A stretch of DNA of 7,141 nt, taken from Idiomarina sp. UBA6142 (lineage in GTDB: Bacteria; Pseudomonadota; Gammaproteobacteria; Enterobacterales; Alteromonadaceae). Within the stretch, counting starts at the first letter, position 1, and every line of letters begins with the position of its first letter. The notes beneath the pieces are model-generated. The model was given only the letters and a program-made list of their open reading frames with translations, did no database searches and was not told the DNA's origin. Shown here in pieces: positions 1-5,966 of the stretch. Location of the stretch: the NCBI GenBank assembly GCA_002423905.1, contig DIVC01000041.1:1-7141 (forward strand), in the 5' to 3' direction. Both the position numbers and the translations under genes were made by a program.

Positions 1-141
1 CGCCCAGCATTTTGTACCGACAACGGGGCGATGATTGCTTTTGCCGGAGCACAACGGTTAGTGGCCGGTCAGTTTGATGATTTAAGCATTCTGACGCGAC
101 CGCGCTGGCCGCTTGAGCAATTGCCTAGCGTTTCTTGTTAA
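1..141 (+). CDS. tsaD: TsaD (Kae1/YgjD) C-terminal end, partial
   Basis: The window opens inside a gene in frame 1, and 46 codons remain before the TAA at 139-141. The remnant contains [16 protein letters not shown], which matches the C-terminal metal-binding segment of TsaD; the Asp in CTDN corresponds to a conserved metal ligand. TsaD, with TsaB and TsaE, transfers the threonylcarbamoyl group to A37 of ANN-decoding tRNAs (t6A). The start and about 85% of the protein lie outside the window. Its last 17 bp overlap the 3' end of plsY on the other strand. tsaD beside plsY fits the gammaproteobacterial gene order. Confidence 0.93.
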   Translation, partial: RPAFCTDNGAMIAFAGAQRLVAGQFDDLSILTRPRWPLEQLPSVSC

Positions 142-715
142 AACGTTGCTCTTCACCGCTGCGAAGACGCGCAATATTCGCTTGGTGACGCCATAAAATA
201 AGCAATGAAATCATAATGGTGGGCACGGTATACAGAGGCTTTATCCAATACGCATAAAACGGCGCCAAACAGACTGTGATAATTGCTGCAAGCGAGGATA
301 CCCGACTGAACCGAAATACCACCAGCCAAGTAATTATCAGCAGTAAGGCCATCTCAGTCGCGACCGGAAACATTGCTCCCAAGGCGGTTGCTACCGCTTT
401 GCCGCCGCGAAAGCGGAAATAGAGCGGAAAAATATGTCCTAGGCAGGCCGCAACGCCAATAATGCCCAAGAAAAACGGTTCAATACCGAGAAAGTAAGAG
501 CCCCAGACCGGAATCATTCCTTTCATCACATCACCGGTGAGGGTCAAAAAAGCTGGCAATCGCCCGCCAAGTCGATAAACGTTAGTCGCGCCGGGATTGT
601 TAGAACCGCTCGTGCGTGGGTCAGGCAAACCAAACAGTCGACAAACTAGCACCGCGCTACTGATTGAGCCGATGAGATAAGCGACCATAATGGCAAGAAT
701 GATAAGCGCGCCCAT
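125..715 (-). CDS. plsY: Glycerol-3-phosphate acyltransferase PlsY
   Basis: PlsY is an integral inner-membrane enzyme that moves an acyl group from acyl-phosphate to glycerol-3-phosphate, giving lysophosphatidate, the first step of phospholipid synthesis. The 196-residue product is of usual length and very hydrophobic. All three family motifs are visible: [10 protein letters not shown] at about residues 36-45, the glycine-rich [15 protein letters not shown] at 93-107 (glycerol-3-phosphate binding), and [14 protein letters not shown] at about 176-189 with the conserved His and Asn. In motif 1 the Gly seen in E. coli (SGSGNPG) is Asn39, a position I regard as variable. The ATG at 713-715 (read on the minus strand) matches the family start, but its ribosome-binding site is weak (GGA about 10 nt upstream). 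The gene stands alone on the minus strand, divergent from folB. Confidence 0.96.
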   Translation of the reverse strand: MGALIILAIMVAYLIGSISSAVLVCRLFGLPDPRTSGSNNPGATNVYRLGGRLPAFLTLTGDVMKGMIPVWGSYFLGIEPFFLGIIGVAACLGHIFPLYFRFRGGKAVATALGAMFPVATEMALLLIITWLVVFRFSRVSSLAAIITVCLAPFYAYWIKPLYTVPTIMISLLILWRHQANIARLRSGEEQRFNKKR

Positions 716-810
716 TTATTTTGTTTCCAGCCGAGTTTCCGTTACTATGCTGCTCCTTAGCATACGTGGTTTAGCGAACTTTTTCTATGATTACACCAAC
801 GAGTATTTGT
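716..810. promoter_or_regulatory. plsY/folB divergent spacer with an inverted repeat
   Basis: This 95-bp gap separates the plsY start from the preferred folB start and must carry promoters for both unless transcripts enter from further away. It contains a perfect inverted repeat, TATGCT (746-751) and AGCATA (759-764), separated by 7 nt. I could not find a convincing -35/-10 pair on either strand; the best -10 look-alike is the TATGCT arm itself, which reads as such on both strands. An operator or promoter role is only inferred from position. Confidence 0.3.
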
Positions 811-1161
811 ATGGATAAGGTAATGATTGAAGGCCTGCAAGTGGATGCTTTTGTGGGTATTTATGACTGGGAACACGAGCAAGCTCAGCCGCTGGTCATT
901 GACTTGACGATGGCGTGGGATAATCGCCCGGCGGCAGCAACTGAGCAGATCAGCGATGCCTTAGACTACGATCGTGTCAGCCAGGCGGTTACTCAGCTGA
1001 TTGCCGCTAAACCCTGGCAGTTGATCGAAACTGTGGCGGAACAAATAGCCGCGTTAGTGCTGAGCGATTTCTCGGTGGTGCAGGTCATGGTGAAGGTAGC
1101 AAAGCCGCAAGCCGTGCCGAGCGCCCGTCAAGTTGCGGTTATGATTGAGCGCCAACGTTAA
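811..1161 (+). CDS. folB: Dihydroneopterin aldolase FolB
   Basis: FolB converts 7,8-dihydroneopterin to 6-hydroxymethyl-7,8-dihydropterin and glycolaldehyde in folate synthesis. From the ATG at 811 the protein is 116 residues and aligns without gaps to my recollection of E. coli FolB: MDKVMIEGL at the start, GIYDWE at 16-21, MAWDNR at 34-39, Tyr53, Glu73 and catalytic Lys98 in VAKP. An in-frame ATG at 787 would add 8 residues (MITPTSIC) that lack family similarity and has no ribosome-binding site, so 811 is preferred; it has only a weak GAG at 801-803. It is the first gene of folB-folK-uppP, ending 1 bp before the likely folK start. Confidence 0.95.
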   Translation: MDKVMIEGLQVDAFVGIYDWEHEQAQPLVIDLTMAWDNRPAAATEQISDALDYDRVSQAVTQLIAAKPWQLIETVAEQIAALVLSDFSVVQVMVKVAKPQAVPSARQVAVMIERQR

Positions 1162-1162
1162 G

Positions 1163-1690
1163 ATGGCTCTTGTCGTCCTGGGCGTGGGTAGTAACCGTCA
1201 GCGGCAGCTGCACATCAAGGCTGGCTTAGCGGCATTGCATGAGTATTTTGCCGATGCTCAGCACCCATTATATTGTTCAAGAGTGTTTGTTAGCGCAGCC
1301 GTAGGCTTTGCTGGTAGCGACTTTTACAATTGTGTGGTGGCATTTGAAAGTGACCATACGCTGGCGGCTATCAATGATTTTTGTAAGGCCACAGAACGTC
1401 AATTTGGGCATAGTAGTGAGGCAACAAAATTCAGCCCACGAACACTCGATATTGATATCTTGTTGTATGATGATTGGGTATGCCAGCAACCGATCAATGT
1501 GCCGCGCGATGAAATACTCAGCAATGCTTTTGTGCTATGGCCGTTGGCAGAATTGCTCCCGCTGCAACGCCACCCAGTGGTAGGCACAAGTTATGCGGAG
1601 TTATGGGCTAACTATGAGCTGCAGCAACGGATTGAGCCAGTTGAGTTCGATTTTGTGCCATTACCGTATCTAAGGATAGTAACCCCGTGA
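1163..1690 (+). CDS. folK: HPPK, divergent FolK (folate pyrophosphokinase)
   Basis: The family transfers pyrophosphate from ATP to 6-hydroxymethyl-7,8-dihydropterin, the step after FolB. From the ATG at 1163 the product is 175 residues (E. coli FolK is 159). Visible landmarks are GVGSN at 7-11, FYN at 54-56 (pterin pocket Asn), and the signature [10 protein letters not shown] at 91-100 with Mg-binding Asp96 and Asp98 and Arg93. Several residues that bind or close over substrates in E. coli differ here: the loop arginines become His83, Ser85 and Lys89, Trp becomes Phe90, and the later His and Arg become Arg115 and Asn121. A TTG at 1145 would add six residues and overlap folB; ATG 1163 fits the family start better. 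The stop overlaps the uppP start by 4 bp. FolK function is likely, but a paralogue with altered activity is possible. Confidence 0.87.
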   Translation: MALVVLGVGSNRQRQLHIKAGLAALHEYFADAQHPLYCSRVFVSAAVGFAGSDFYNCVVAFESDHTLAAINDFCKATERQFGHSSEATKFSPRTLDIDILLYDDWVCQQPINVPRDEILSNAFVLWPLAELLPLQRHPVVGTSYAELWANYELQQRIEPVEFDFVPLPYLRIVTP

Positions 1691-2493
1691 GTTTATTTGA
1701 ATCTATTATTCTAGCCCTCATTCAAGGATTTACCGAGTTTCTGCCGATCTCAAGCTCGGCCCATCTGATTTTACCGTCACAGTTGTTGGGTTGGCCCGAT
1801 CAAGGCCTAGCTTTTGATGTGGCGGTTCATGTTGGCACCTTACTCGCTGTGGTTATGTATTATCGGCGCGATGTCGGGGAATTATTGGTTAACTGGGTCG
1901 GCTCGTGGCGCGGTCGCCATAATGCTTATAGCCGCCTGGCTTGGTTATTGATTTGGGCAACTATTCCGGCCGGTCTGGCGGGTTTGTTGGGCGGTGGTTT
2001 GGTCGAGAACTACGGCCGCTCCGCGGCGGTGATTGCCGCTAGCACGATTATTTTTGGATTGCTGTTATGGTATGCCGATATCCGTGCCAGCGAACGTTCG
2101 GGTATCCATGGGTTAACGGTCAAACAGGCGCTACTGATTGGTATTGCACAGGCGGTTGCGCTCATTCCTGGCACGTCGCGCTCGGGTATTACTATGACAG
2201 CTGGGCTATTGCTTGGTCTGACTCGGGTTGACGCAGCACGTTTTTCATTTTTGTTATCCATTCCAATTATCATTATGGCTGGTCTCTACAATGGCTTGAA
2301 GTTGGTACAGCAGCCTGAGCCAGTGGCTTGGGGTCTGATTCTTACTGGGGTGGTGGTATCTTTTGTTGCCGCTTATGCCTGTATTTTCTATTTCTTAAAA
2401 ATCATTGCGCGCATGGGAATGTTGCCTTTTGTCATCTACCGTTTAGCCCTCGGTACATTGCTGGTAGCATTACTCGCTTTCGGCTTCATCTAA
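1687..2493 (+). CDS. uppP: Undecaprenyl-diphosphate phosphatase UppP (BacA)
   Basis: UppP is an inner-membrane enzyme that dephosphorylates undecaprenyl pyrophosphate, recycling the lipid carrier for peptidoglycan and O-antigen; extra copies are known to give bacitracin resistance. The 268-residue product is of usual length and polytopic. Both active-site motifs are present: the (E/Q)xxxE segment as Q13-GFT-E17, followed by [10 protein letters not shown] (His26), and PGTSRSG at 161-167 with catalytic Arg165. The start is GTG at 1687, overlapping the folK stop in a GTGA, which suggests translational coupling; AAGGA at 1672-1676 lies 10 nt upstream as a ribosome-binding site. It is the last gene of the cluster and faces cca, with 11 bp between the stop codons. 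Confidence 0.96.
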   Translation: MSLFESIILALIQGFTEFLPISSSAHLILPSQLLGWPDQGLAFDVAVHVGTLLAVVMYYRRDVGELLVNWVGSWRGRHNAYSRLAWLLIWATIPAGLAGLLGGGLVENYGRSAAVIAASTIIFGLLLWYADIRASERSGIHGLTVKQALLIGIAQAVALIPGTSRSGITMTAGLLLGLTRVDAARFSFLLSIPIIIMAGLYNGLKLVQQPEPVAWGLILTGVVVSFVAAYACIFYFLKIIARMGMLPFVIYRLALGTLLVALLAFGFI

Positions 2494-2504
2494 ACGCCTG
2501 GCAG

Positions 2505-3611
2505 TTACAGCGCTTGCTGCAATAAGCGCAAGCGTTGTTGCTGTACCTGTACGCCCACATCAGGGCCGCTGAGCTGCTGCCCCTTGGCGGCCGCAGCGGC
2601 AATTAAATCACCGGCTTTTATAGTTTGTAGCTGCTGCATAGCACGGCTCAGCACGTTGGCACGGGTTGCTGATAATCCGTGCGCTTGCCAGATGACTAAC
2701 AGTTGTTGCCAGCGTTGTGGTCGGCGCCAGCAGTCAGCGCGATTCATCCGTTCCAAAATAATCTCAGCCGGCGCGTCACCGAGCTGCTTTACCGTGGTGA
2801 GCTGCACATGCTCGGTGAGTATGGCCGTTTCAGTGGGTACCCGCAGCCGTTGGTTCAGTGCTTGGGCCGACTCAGCGCTTAATCGACTCACTGCCGCCAC
2901 CCAGCGTAACTCTGGGTGATCGGTGATGGCAGTAATGGTTGCTAAGCTTTGGAAAAAGTTTGCTTGGCAATCACCAGGTAGGAGCTCAATAAACCATGGC
3001 GCTAGGGCTTTAGCCGCTGCTAAGGTTTCAAAGAACACCACCGGAGAGGTTGTTTGCAAGGCCCGTTCGGTTTCTTTCCAAACGCGCTCACAGCTCAGTT
3101 CAGCCAGTTCATCGGCGGCGGCTAGCTGCTGCATCAACTCGAGCGTTTCAGTGGCGATGGTGAAGCCATCGATGGCAAACCGTGCGGCAAAACGAGCGAC
3201 CCGCAATACTCGCAGTGGGTCTTCGGCAAATGCCGGTGAAATATGGCGTAATTTGCGCTGGGCAATATCATTGAGGCCGCCGTAAGGGTCAACTAAGTTG
3301 CCGTTAGCATCTTGCGCGATGGCATTAATCGTTAAATCGCGGCGCTGTAGATCTTGCTCCAGCGTAACACTCGGGTCGGCGGCAATGGCGAAGCCGGTAT
3401 AGCCGCGACCGCTCTTGCGCTCGGTGCGCGCGAGTGCATACTCTTCAGCGCTCTGCGGATGCAAGAAGACGGGGAAATCTTTGCCAACTTGCCGATAGCC
3501 GAGGCTGAGCATAATGTCAGGGCTTGCACCGACTACCACCCAGTCGCGTTCATGCACTGGATAGCCCAGTAAGGTGTCACGAACTGCACCGCCAACAAGA
3601 TATATTTCCAC
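2505..3611 (-). CDS. cca: CCA-adding tRNA nucleotidyltransferase, HD-less
   Basis: The enzyme builds or repairs the 3' CCA end of tRNA without a template. The first 190 residues follow E. coli Cca closely: LVGGAVRD (5-12), DFPVFLHP (45-52), EEYALARTERKSG (56-68), RRDLTINA (90-97) and EDPLRVLRVARFAARF (130-145), keeping the nucleotide-selecting arginines 91, 137 and 140. The product is 368 residues against 412 in E. coli; the HD phosphohydrolase segment (CHDLGKG region) is missing, so only nucleotidyltransferase activity is expected. The metal-binding pair is Glu21-x-Asp23 where E. coli has Asp-x-Asp. The start is GTG at 3609-3611 (minus strand), supported by AGGAG at 3618-3622 with 6-nt spacing. 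It converges with uppP and diverges from gspA. Confidence 0.94.
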   Translation of the reverse strand: MEIYLVGGAVRDTLLGYPVHERDWVVVGASPDIMLSLGYRQVGKDFPVFLHPQSAEEYALARTERKSGRGYTGFAIAADPSVTLEQDLQRRDLTINAIAQDANGNLVDPYGGLNDIAQRKLRHISPAFAEDPLRVLRVARFAARFAIDGFTIATETLELMQQLAAADELAELSCERVWKETERALQTTSPVVFFETLAAAKALAPWFIELLPGDCQANFFQSLATITAITDHPELRWVAAVSRLSAESAQALNQRLRVPTETAILTEHVQLTTVKQLGDAPAEIILERMNRADCWRRPQRWQQLLVIWQAHGLSATRANVLSRAMQQLQTIKAGDLIAAAAAKGQQLSGPDVGVQVQQQRLRLLQQAL

Positions 3612-3711
3612 AGGCTGCTCCTAAAAGTTTAGCTGATGATCGCGAATCGCTGGCTCTGATGCAAGTCAGTCGTTACACTGAGTTATCTGTCAATAGAGCC
3701 GCATCATCATT
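3612..3711. promoter_or_regulatory. cca/gspA divergent spacer
   Basis: This 100-bp gap lies between two divergent genes and should hold promoters for both. It contains the cca ribosome-binding site (3618-3622), a perfect TTGACA on the minus strand at 3688-3693 without a matching -10 at 15-19 nt, and TACACT at 3674-3679 as a poor plus-strand -10 candidate without a good -35. No promoter can be assigned with confidence. Confidence 0.3.
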
Positions 3712-5169
3712 ATGAGCATGTATTTAAATTACTTTGGCTTACATACCGCGCCATTTTCTATCGCGCCGGACCCCCAATTCCTCTATTTGAGTGAGCGTCA
3801 CCAAGAGGCGCTGGCGCATTTAAGTTATGGTTTGCGAGGCAGCGGTGGCTTTATTTTGCTCACGGGTGAAGTGGGTACCGGCAAAACCACTGTATCACGA
3901 GCGTTGTTAGAGCAACTTCCAGAACAGACCAAAACTGCTTTTATTTTAAACCCCATGCTCAATCAACAAGAGTTGCTCGCGACGCTCTGCGATGAATTTG
4001 GTATTCGTTATGCAAAGCGTAACATTACTGATAAAAAATTGACCGACAAACTGAGTGAATTCCTGTTGCAAGCACATGCCAATGGTGAGCAATGTGTGGT
4101 GTTGATCGATGAAGCGCAGCATTTGCAGCCACAGGTGCTAGAACAATTGCGGCTGTTAACGAACCTTGAGACCAATCAAGAAAAACTATTGCGGGTTATT
4201 TTGATCGGTCAACCCGAGCTGCAAGATCTATTGCGTCGCCGTGAGCTACGCCAATTAGCGCAGCGTATTACCGCGCGCTATCATTTATTACCGCTTCAGG
4301 CGGCTGATACCGAGCGCTACATAAACTACCGTTTACAAGTAGCGGGTGCCCAGCGCGGATTGTTTGATAGCAAAGCCATTGCCTGCGTTCATCAATTGAG
4401 TGAAGGCATTCCAAGACGGCTCAATTTGCTATGCGATCGAGCCCTATTGGCGGCCTATAATGACCAACAGCAAGTGGTCAATGCGCGGCATATTCGTCTT
4501 GCCAGTAAGGAATTAGATGGTCAGCCAGCAAGCACGGCTGCCATCACGTGGCGGCATAGCGTGGTAGTGATTGGCTTAATCGTTGTCGCAGCGCTAGTGG
4601 GCTGGCAACTGCCACACTGGTTTCAGAGCAGTGCGCAGCCGGTCACTGCCAACCAATCGGGCCATCGCAGTTTAGAGCATACCGACGGTGAGATAGATCC
4701 ACTGATCGCGTTAACACGCAGTTGGCAATTACCCAAACCTCCGGTTGATCAACCACTGTGTCAATGGCTTGAGAATTATCAGTTAGGTTGTCTAGAAGGG
4801 CGCTTACGTTTTGATCAATTGCAACGTATCAACTACCCAGTATTGTTGCGTTTAGCTGACGGACGGCTGCAATTAATCACCAACACTAAAGCCACGCCGG
4901 ACCCAAATTGGAATGGTGAGTATGTGTTGTTCTGGCAATTACCACCGGGCTATTTGAATGCCGATGAAAGTATTTATCAGCAATGGTTGGCGCGTGGTTT
5001 AGCGCGTTTTGGCGCCGATAGCAGTACCACATTAGAGCTGCAATTACGCACCATACAAGTTCAAGCTGGGCTCGCTATTAGCGAACAACTCGATGGCCCA
5101 ACCTTGGCATGGTTGAGTGCTCAATTACTTACCACCGGGCCGCGCTTGCAGCTGAGCGCAGAGGAATAA
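3712..5169 (+). CDS. gspA: GspA/ExeA type II secretion AAA ATPase
   Basis: GspA forms an inner-membrane complex with GspB that binds peptidoglycan and helps the type II secretin assemble (known for Aeromonas ExeA-ExeB). The 485-residue product starts with YFGLHTAPFSIAPDP, typical of ExeA/MshM ATPases. It has Walker A GEVGTGKTT (52-60), Walker B VVLIDEAQ (129-136), LIGQPEL (164-170), arginines in LAQRITARY (182-190), and sensor-2 GIPRRLN (232-238). One membrane segment lies at about 283-300. The periplasmic part has Cys350 and Cys360 flanking a GLRCL-like motif seen in ExeA, and ends in a peptidoglycan-binding-like repeat (about 440-472, GLAISEQLDGPTLAWL). That tail separates it from MshM, which I recall as lacking it. 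A second ATG at 3718 fits the family start (MYxxFFGL) equally well; neither has a good ribosome-binding site. gspB follows 6 bp downstream. Confidence 0.9.
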   Translation: MSMYLNYFGLHTAPFSIAPDPQFLYLSERHQEALAHLSYGLRGSGGFILLTGEVGTGKTTVSRALLEQLPEQTKTAFILNPMLNQQELLATLCDEFGIRYAKRNITDKKLTDKLSEFLLQAHANGEQCVVLIDEAQHLQPQVLEQLRLLTNLETNQEKLLRVILIGQPELQDLLRRRELRQLAQRITARYHLLPLQAADTERYINYRLQVAGAQRGLFDSKAIACVHQLSEGIPRRLNLLCDRALLAAYNDQQQVVNARHIRLASKELDGQPASTAAITWRHSVVVIGLIVVAALVGWQLPHWFQSSAQPVTANQSGHRSLEHTDGEIDPLIALTRSWQLPKPPVDQPLCQWLENYQLGCLEGRLRFDQLQRINYPVLLRLADGRLQLITNTKATPDPNWNGEYVLFWQLPPGYLNADESIYQQWLARGLARFGADSSTTLELQLRTIQVQAGLAISEQLDGPTLAWLSAQLLTTGPRLQLSAEE

Positions 5170-5175
5170 CCTGTC

Positions 5176-5904
5176 ATGTCATCGGTATTAAAAGCACTTC
5201 GTGATCAGTCATCGCCGTTATTGCAACAACCGGCGCCTATTTGGTTAAGTTCGGCACAAACCAGCAAATCACTGCGTTGGTGGTGGTTCGCTGCGCTCGC
5301 CCTAGTGGTGCTGGCGCTGAGCAGTTTTTACTCTTGGTACAGCAGCAATAGCCCAGTGCTGATAGCGGCGCAGACAAACACTGAAGCGCTGGTACCATTG
5401 CTTCGTTATGAGTTAGGTCCGCCGACCGAGATCAAAGTACCGGTATGGAATACCGCGCAGTCTGAGACATCAGTAACCAGGGTCGTTGAGCGCCCACGCG
5501 AGGAACCGCAGGGGCAACTAACAGAGCCACGCCAGCAGCCATTAGATGTTCAACAAGGTATTGATTTGCAGCAGGTATCTCCGGATTTATTAGCAGCGTT
5601 TGAAGAAGCGGTAGCGGCACAACAGGGTCGACAACCGGTGTCTAGCCAACAAACATCGGTGTTACCGGCGATCTCCACCTTGACCGTTGATCTGCAACGG
5701 CAGATCCCGTCATTTAGTTATGATGCGCACCAGTATTCATCGCGTGATAGCGCCCGTAATGTCACTTTTTCTGGGCAGCGCCTCGTTGAGGGTGAGGTGT
5801 GGCAAGGTATGACTATCATGCGCATCACGCCGACTCACGTGGTGCTGTCGCGAAACCAAGTAGCTTTTCAACAACCCGCGCTGGAAGACTGGACAAGACC
5901 CTAA
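5176..5904 (+). CDS. gspB: GspB/ExeB type II secretion assembly protein
   Basis: GspB is the partner of GspA, a bitopic inner-membrane protein with most of its mass in the periplasm. The 242-residue product has the conserved cytoplasmic start MSSVLKALRDQ, a Trp-rich membrane segment at about 34-55, a long Gln/Pro/Glu-rich linker (about 60-165), and a C-terminal GspB domain at about 166-239. That domain shows LQRQIPSFSYDAHQYSS (173-189), then EGEVWQGMTIMRI and a final DW. GAGGA at 5161-5165, 10 nt before the ATG and inside the end of gspA, is the ribosome-binding site. The two genes clearly form one operon. The linker is low complexity and likely disordered, spanning towards the cell wall; that last point is inference. 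Confidence 0.9.
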   Translation: MSSVLKALRDQSSPLLQQPAPIWLSSAQTSKSLRWWWFAALALVVLALSSFYSWYSSNSPVLIAAQTNTEALVPLLRYELGPPTEIKVPVWNTAQSETSVTRVVERPREEPQGQLTEPRQQPLDVQQGIDLQQVSPDLLAAFEEAVAAQQGRQPVSSQQTSVLPAISTLTVDLQRQIPSFSYDAHQYSSRDSARNVTFSGQRLVEGEVWQGMTIMRITPTHVVLSRNQVAFQQPALEDWTRP

Positions 5905-5919
5905 TAAATCTGTTATTAA
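5890..5919 (+). promoter_or_regulatory. Candidate promoter of the acyl-CoA dehydrogenase
   Basis: TGGACA (5890-5895, 5 of 6 matches to the -35 consensus) and TATTAA (5914-5919, 4 of 6 matches to the -10) are separated by 18 bp. The -35 lies inside the last codons of gspB. A start near 5926 would leave a leader of about 40 nt. The match is moderate and such pairs also occur by chance in AT-rich sequence. Confidence 0.35.
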
Positions 5920-5933
5920 AACACCTGTTTAAA
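5916..5933. promoter_or_regulatory. Palindrome resembling a PsrA operator
   Basis: An 18-bp imperfect palindrome has the core AAAC (5919-5922), N4, GTTT (5927-5930); seven of the eight outer pairs match. The PsrA consensus known from Pseudomonas is an AAAC/GTTT inverted repeat with a 2-4 nt gap, usually flanked by G or C; those flanks are A here. It sits at the predicted transcription start and 36 bp before an acyl-CoA dehydrogenase, a typical target class of this fatty-acid-responsive repressor. Function is inferred. Confidence 0.4.
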
Positions 5934-5966
5934 TCTTCTGTTTGATTTACTGCTAGAGGTGTTGAG

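Noticed and set aside
1277..1587. Small open frames on both strands inside folK
   Set aside because: Shadow frames of a gene whose own frame carries the HPPK signature.
2584..3285. Open frames of 111 and 120 codons on the plus strand, antisense to cca
   Set aside because: They lie wholly within cca, have Ala/Ser/Arg/Cys-rich compositions typical of antisense frames, and lack ribosome-binding sites or family resemblance.
3332..3715. Further small open frames over the 5' end of cca, on both strands
   Set aside because: Shadows of the well-conserved cca nucleotidyltransferase region; no recognisable product.
5432..5620. A 62-codon minus-strand frame inside gspB
   Set aside because: Overlaps the low-complexity linker of gspB; no ribosome-binding site or known motif.
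5902..5918. TAATA-N7-TATTA inverted repeat just after gspB as a terminator
   Set aside because: The five-pair stem is all A/T and has no U-run after it, so it is too weak for an intrinsic terminator.
5910..5943. Three CTGTTA/CTGTTT repeats spaced 15 and 13 bp as an iterated binding site
   Set aside because: Short AT-rich words with uneven spacing; the AAAC-N4-GTTT palindrome explains the middle copy better.
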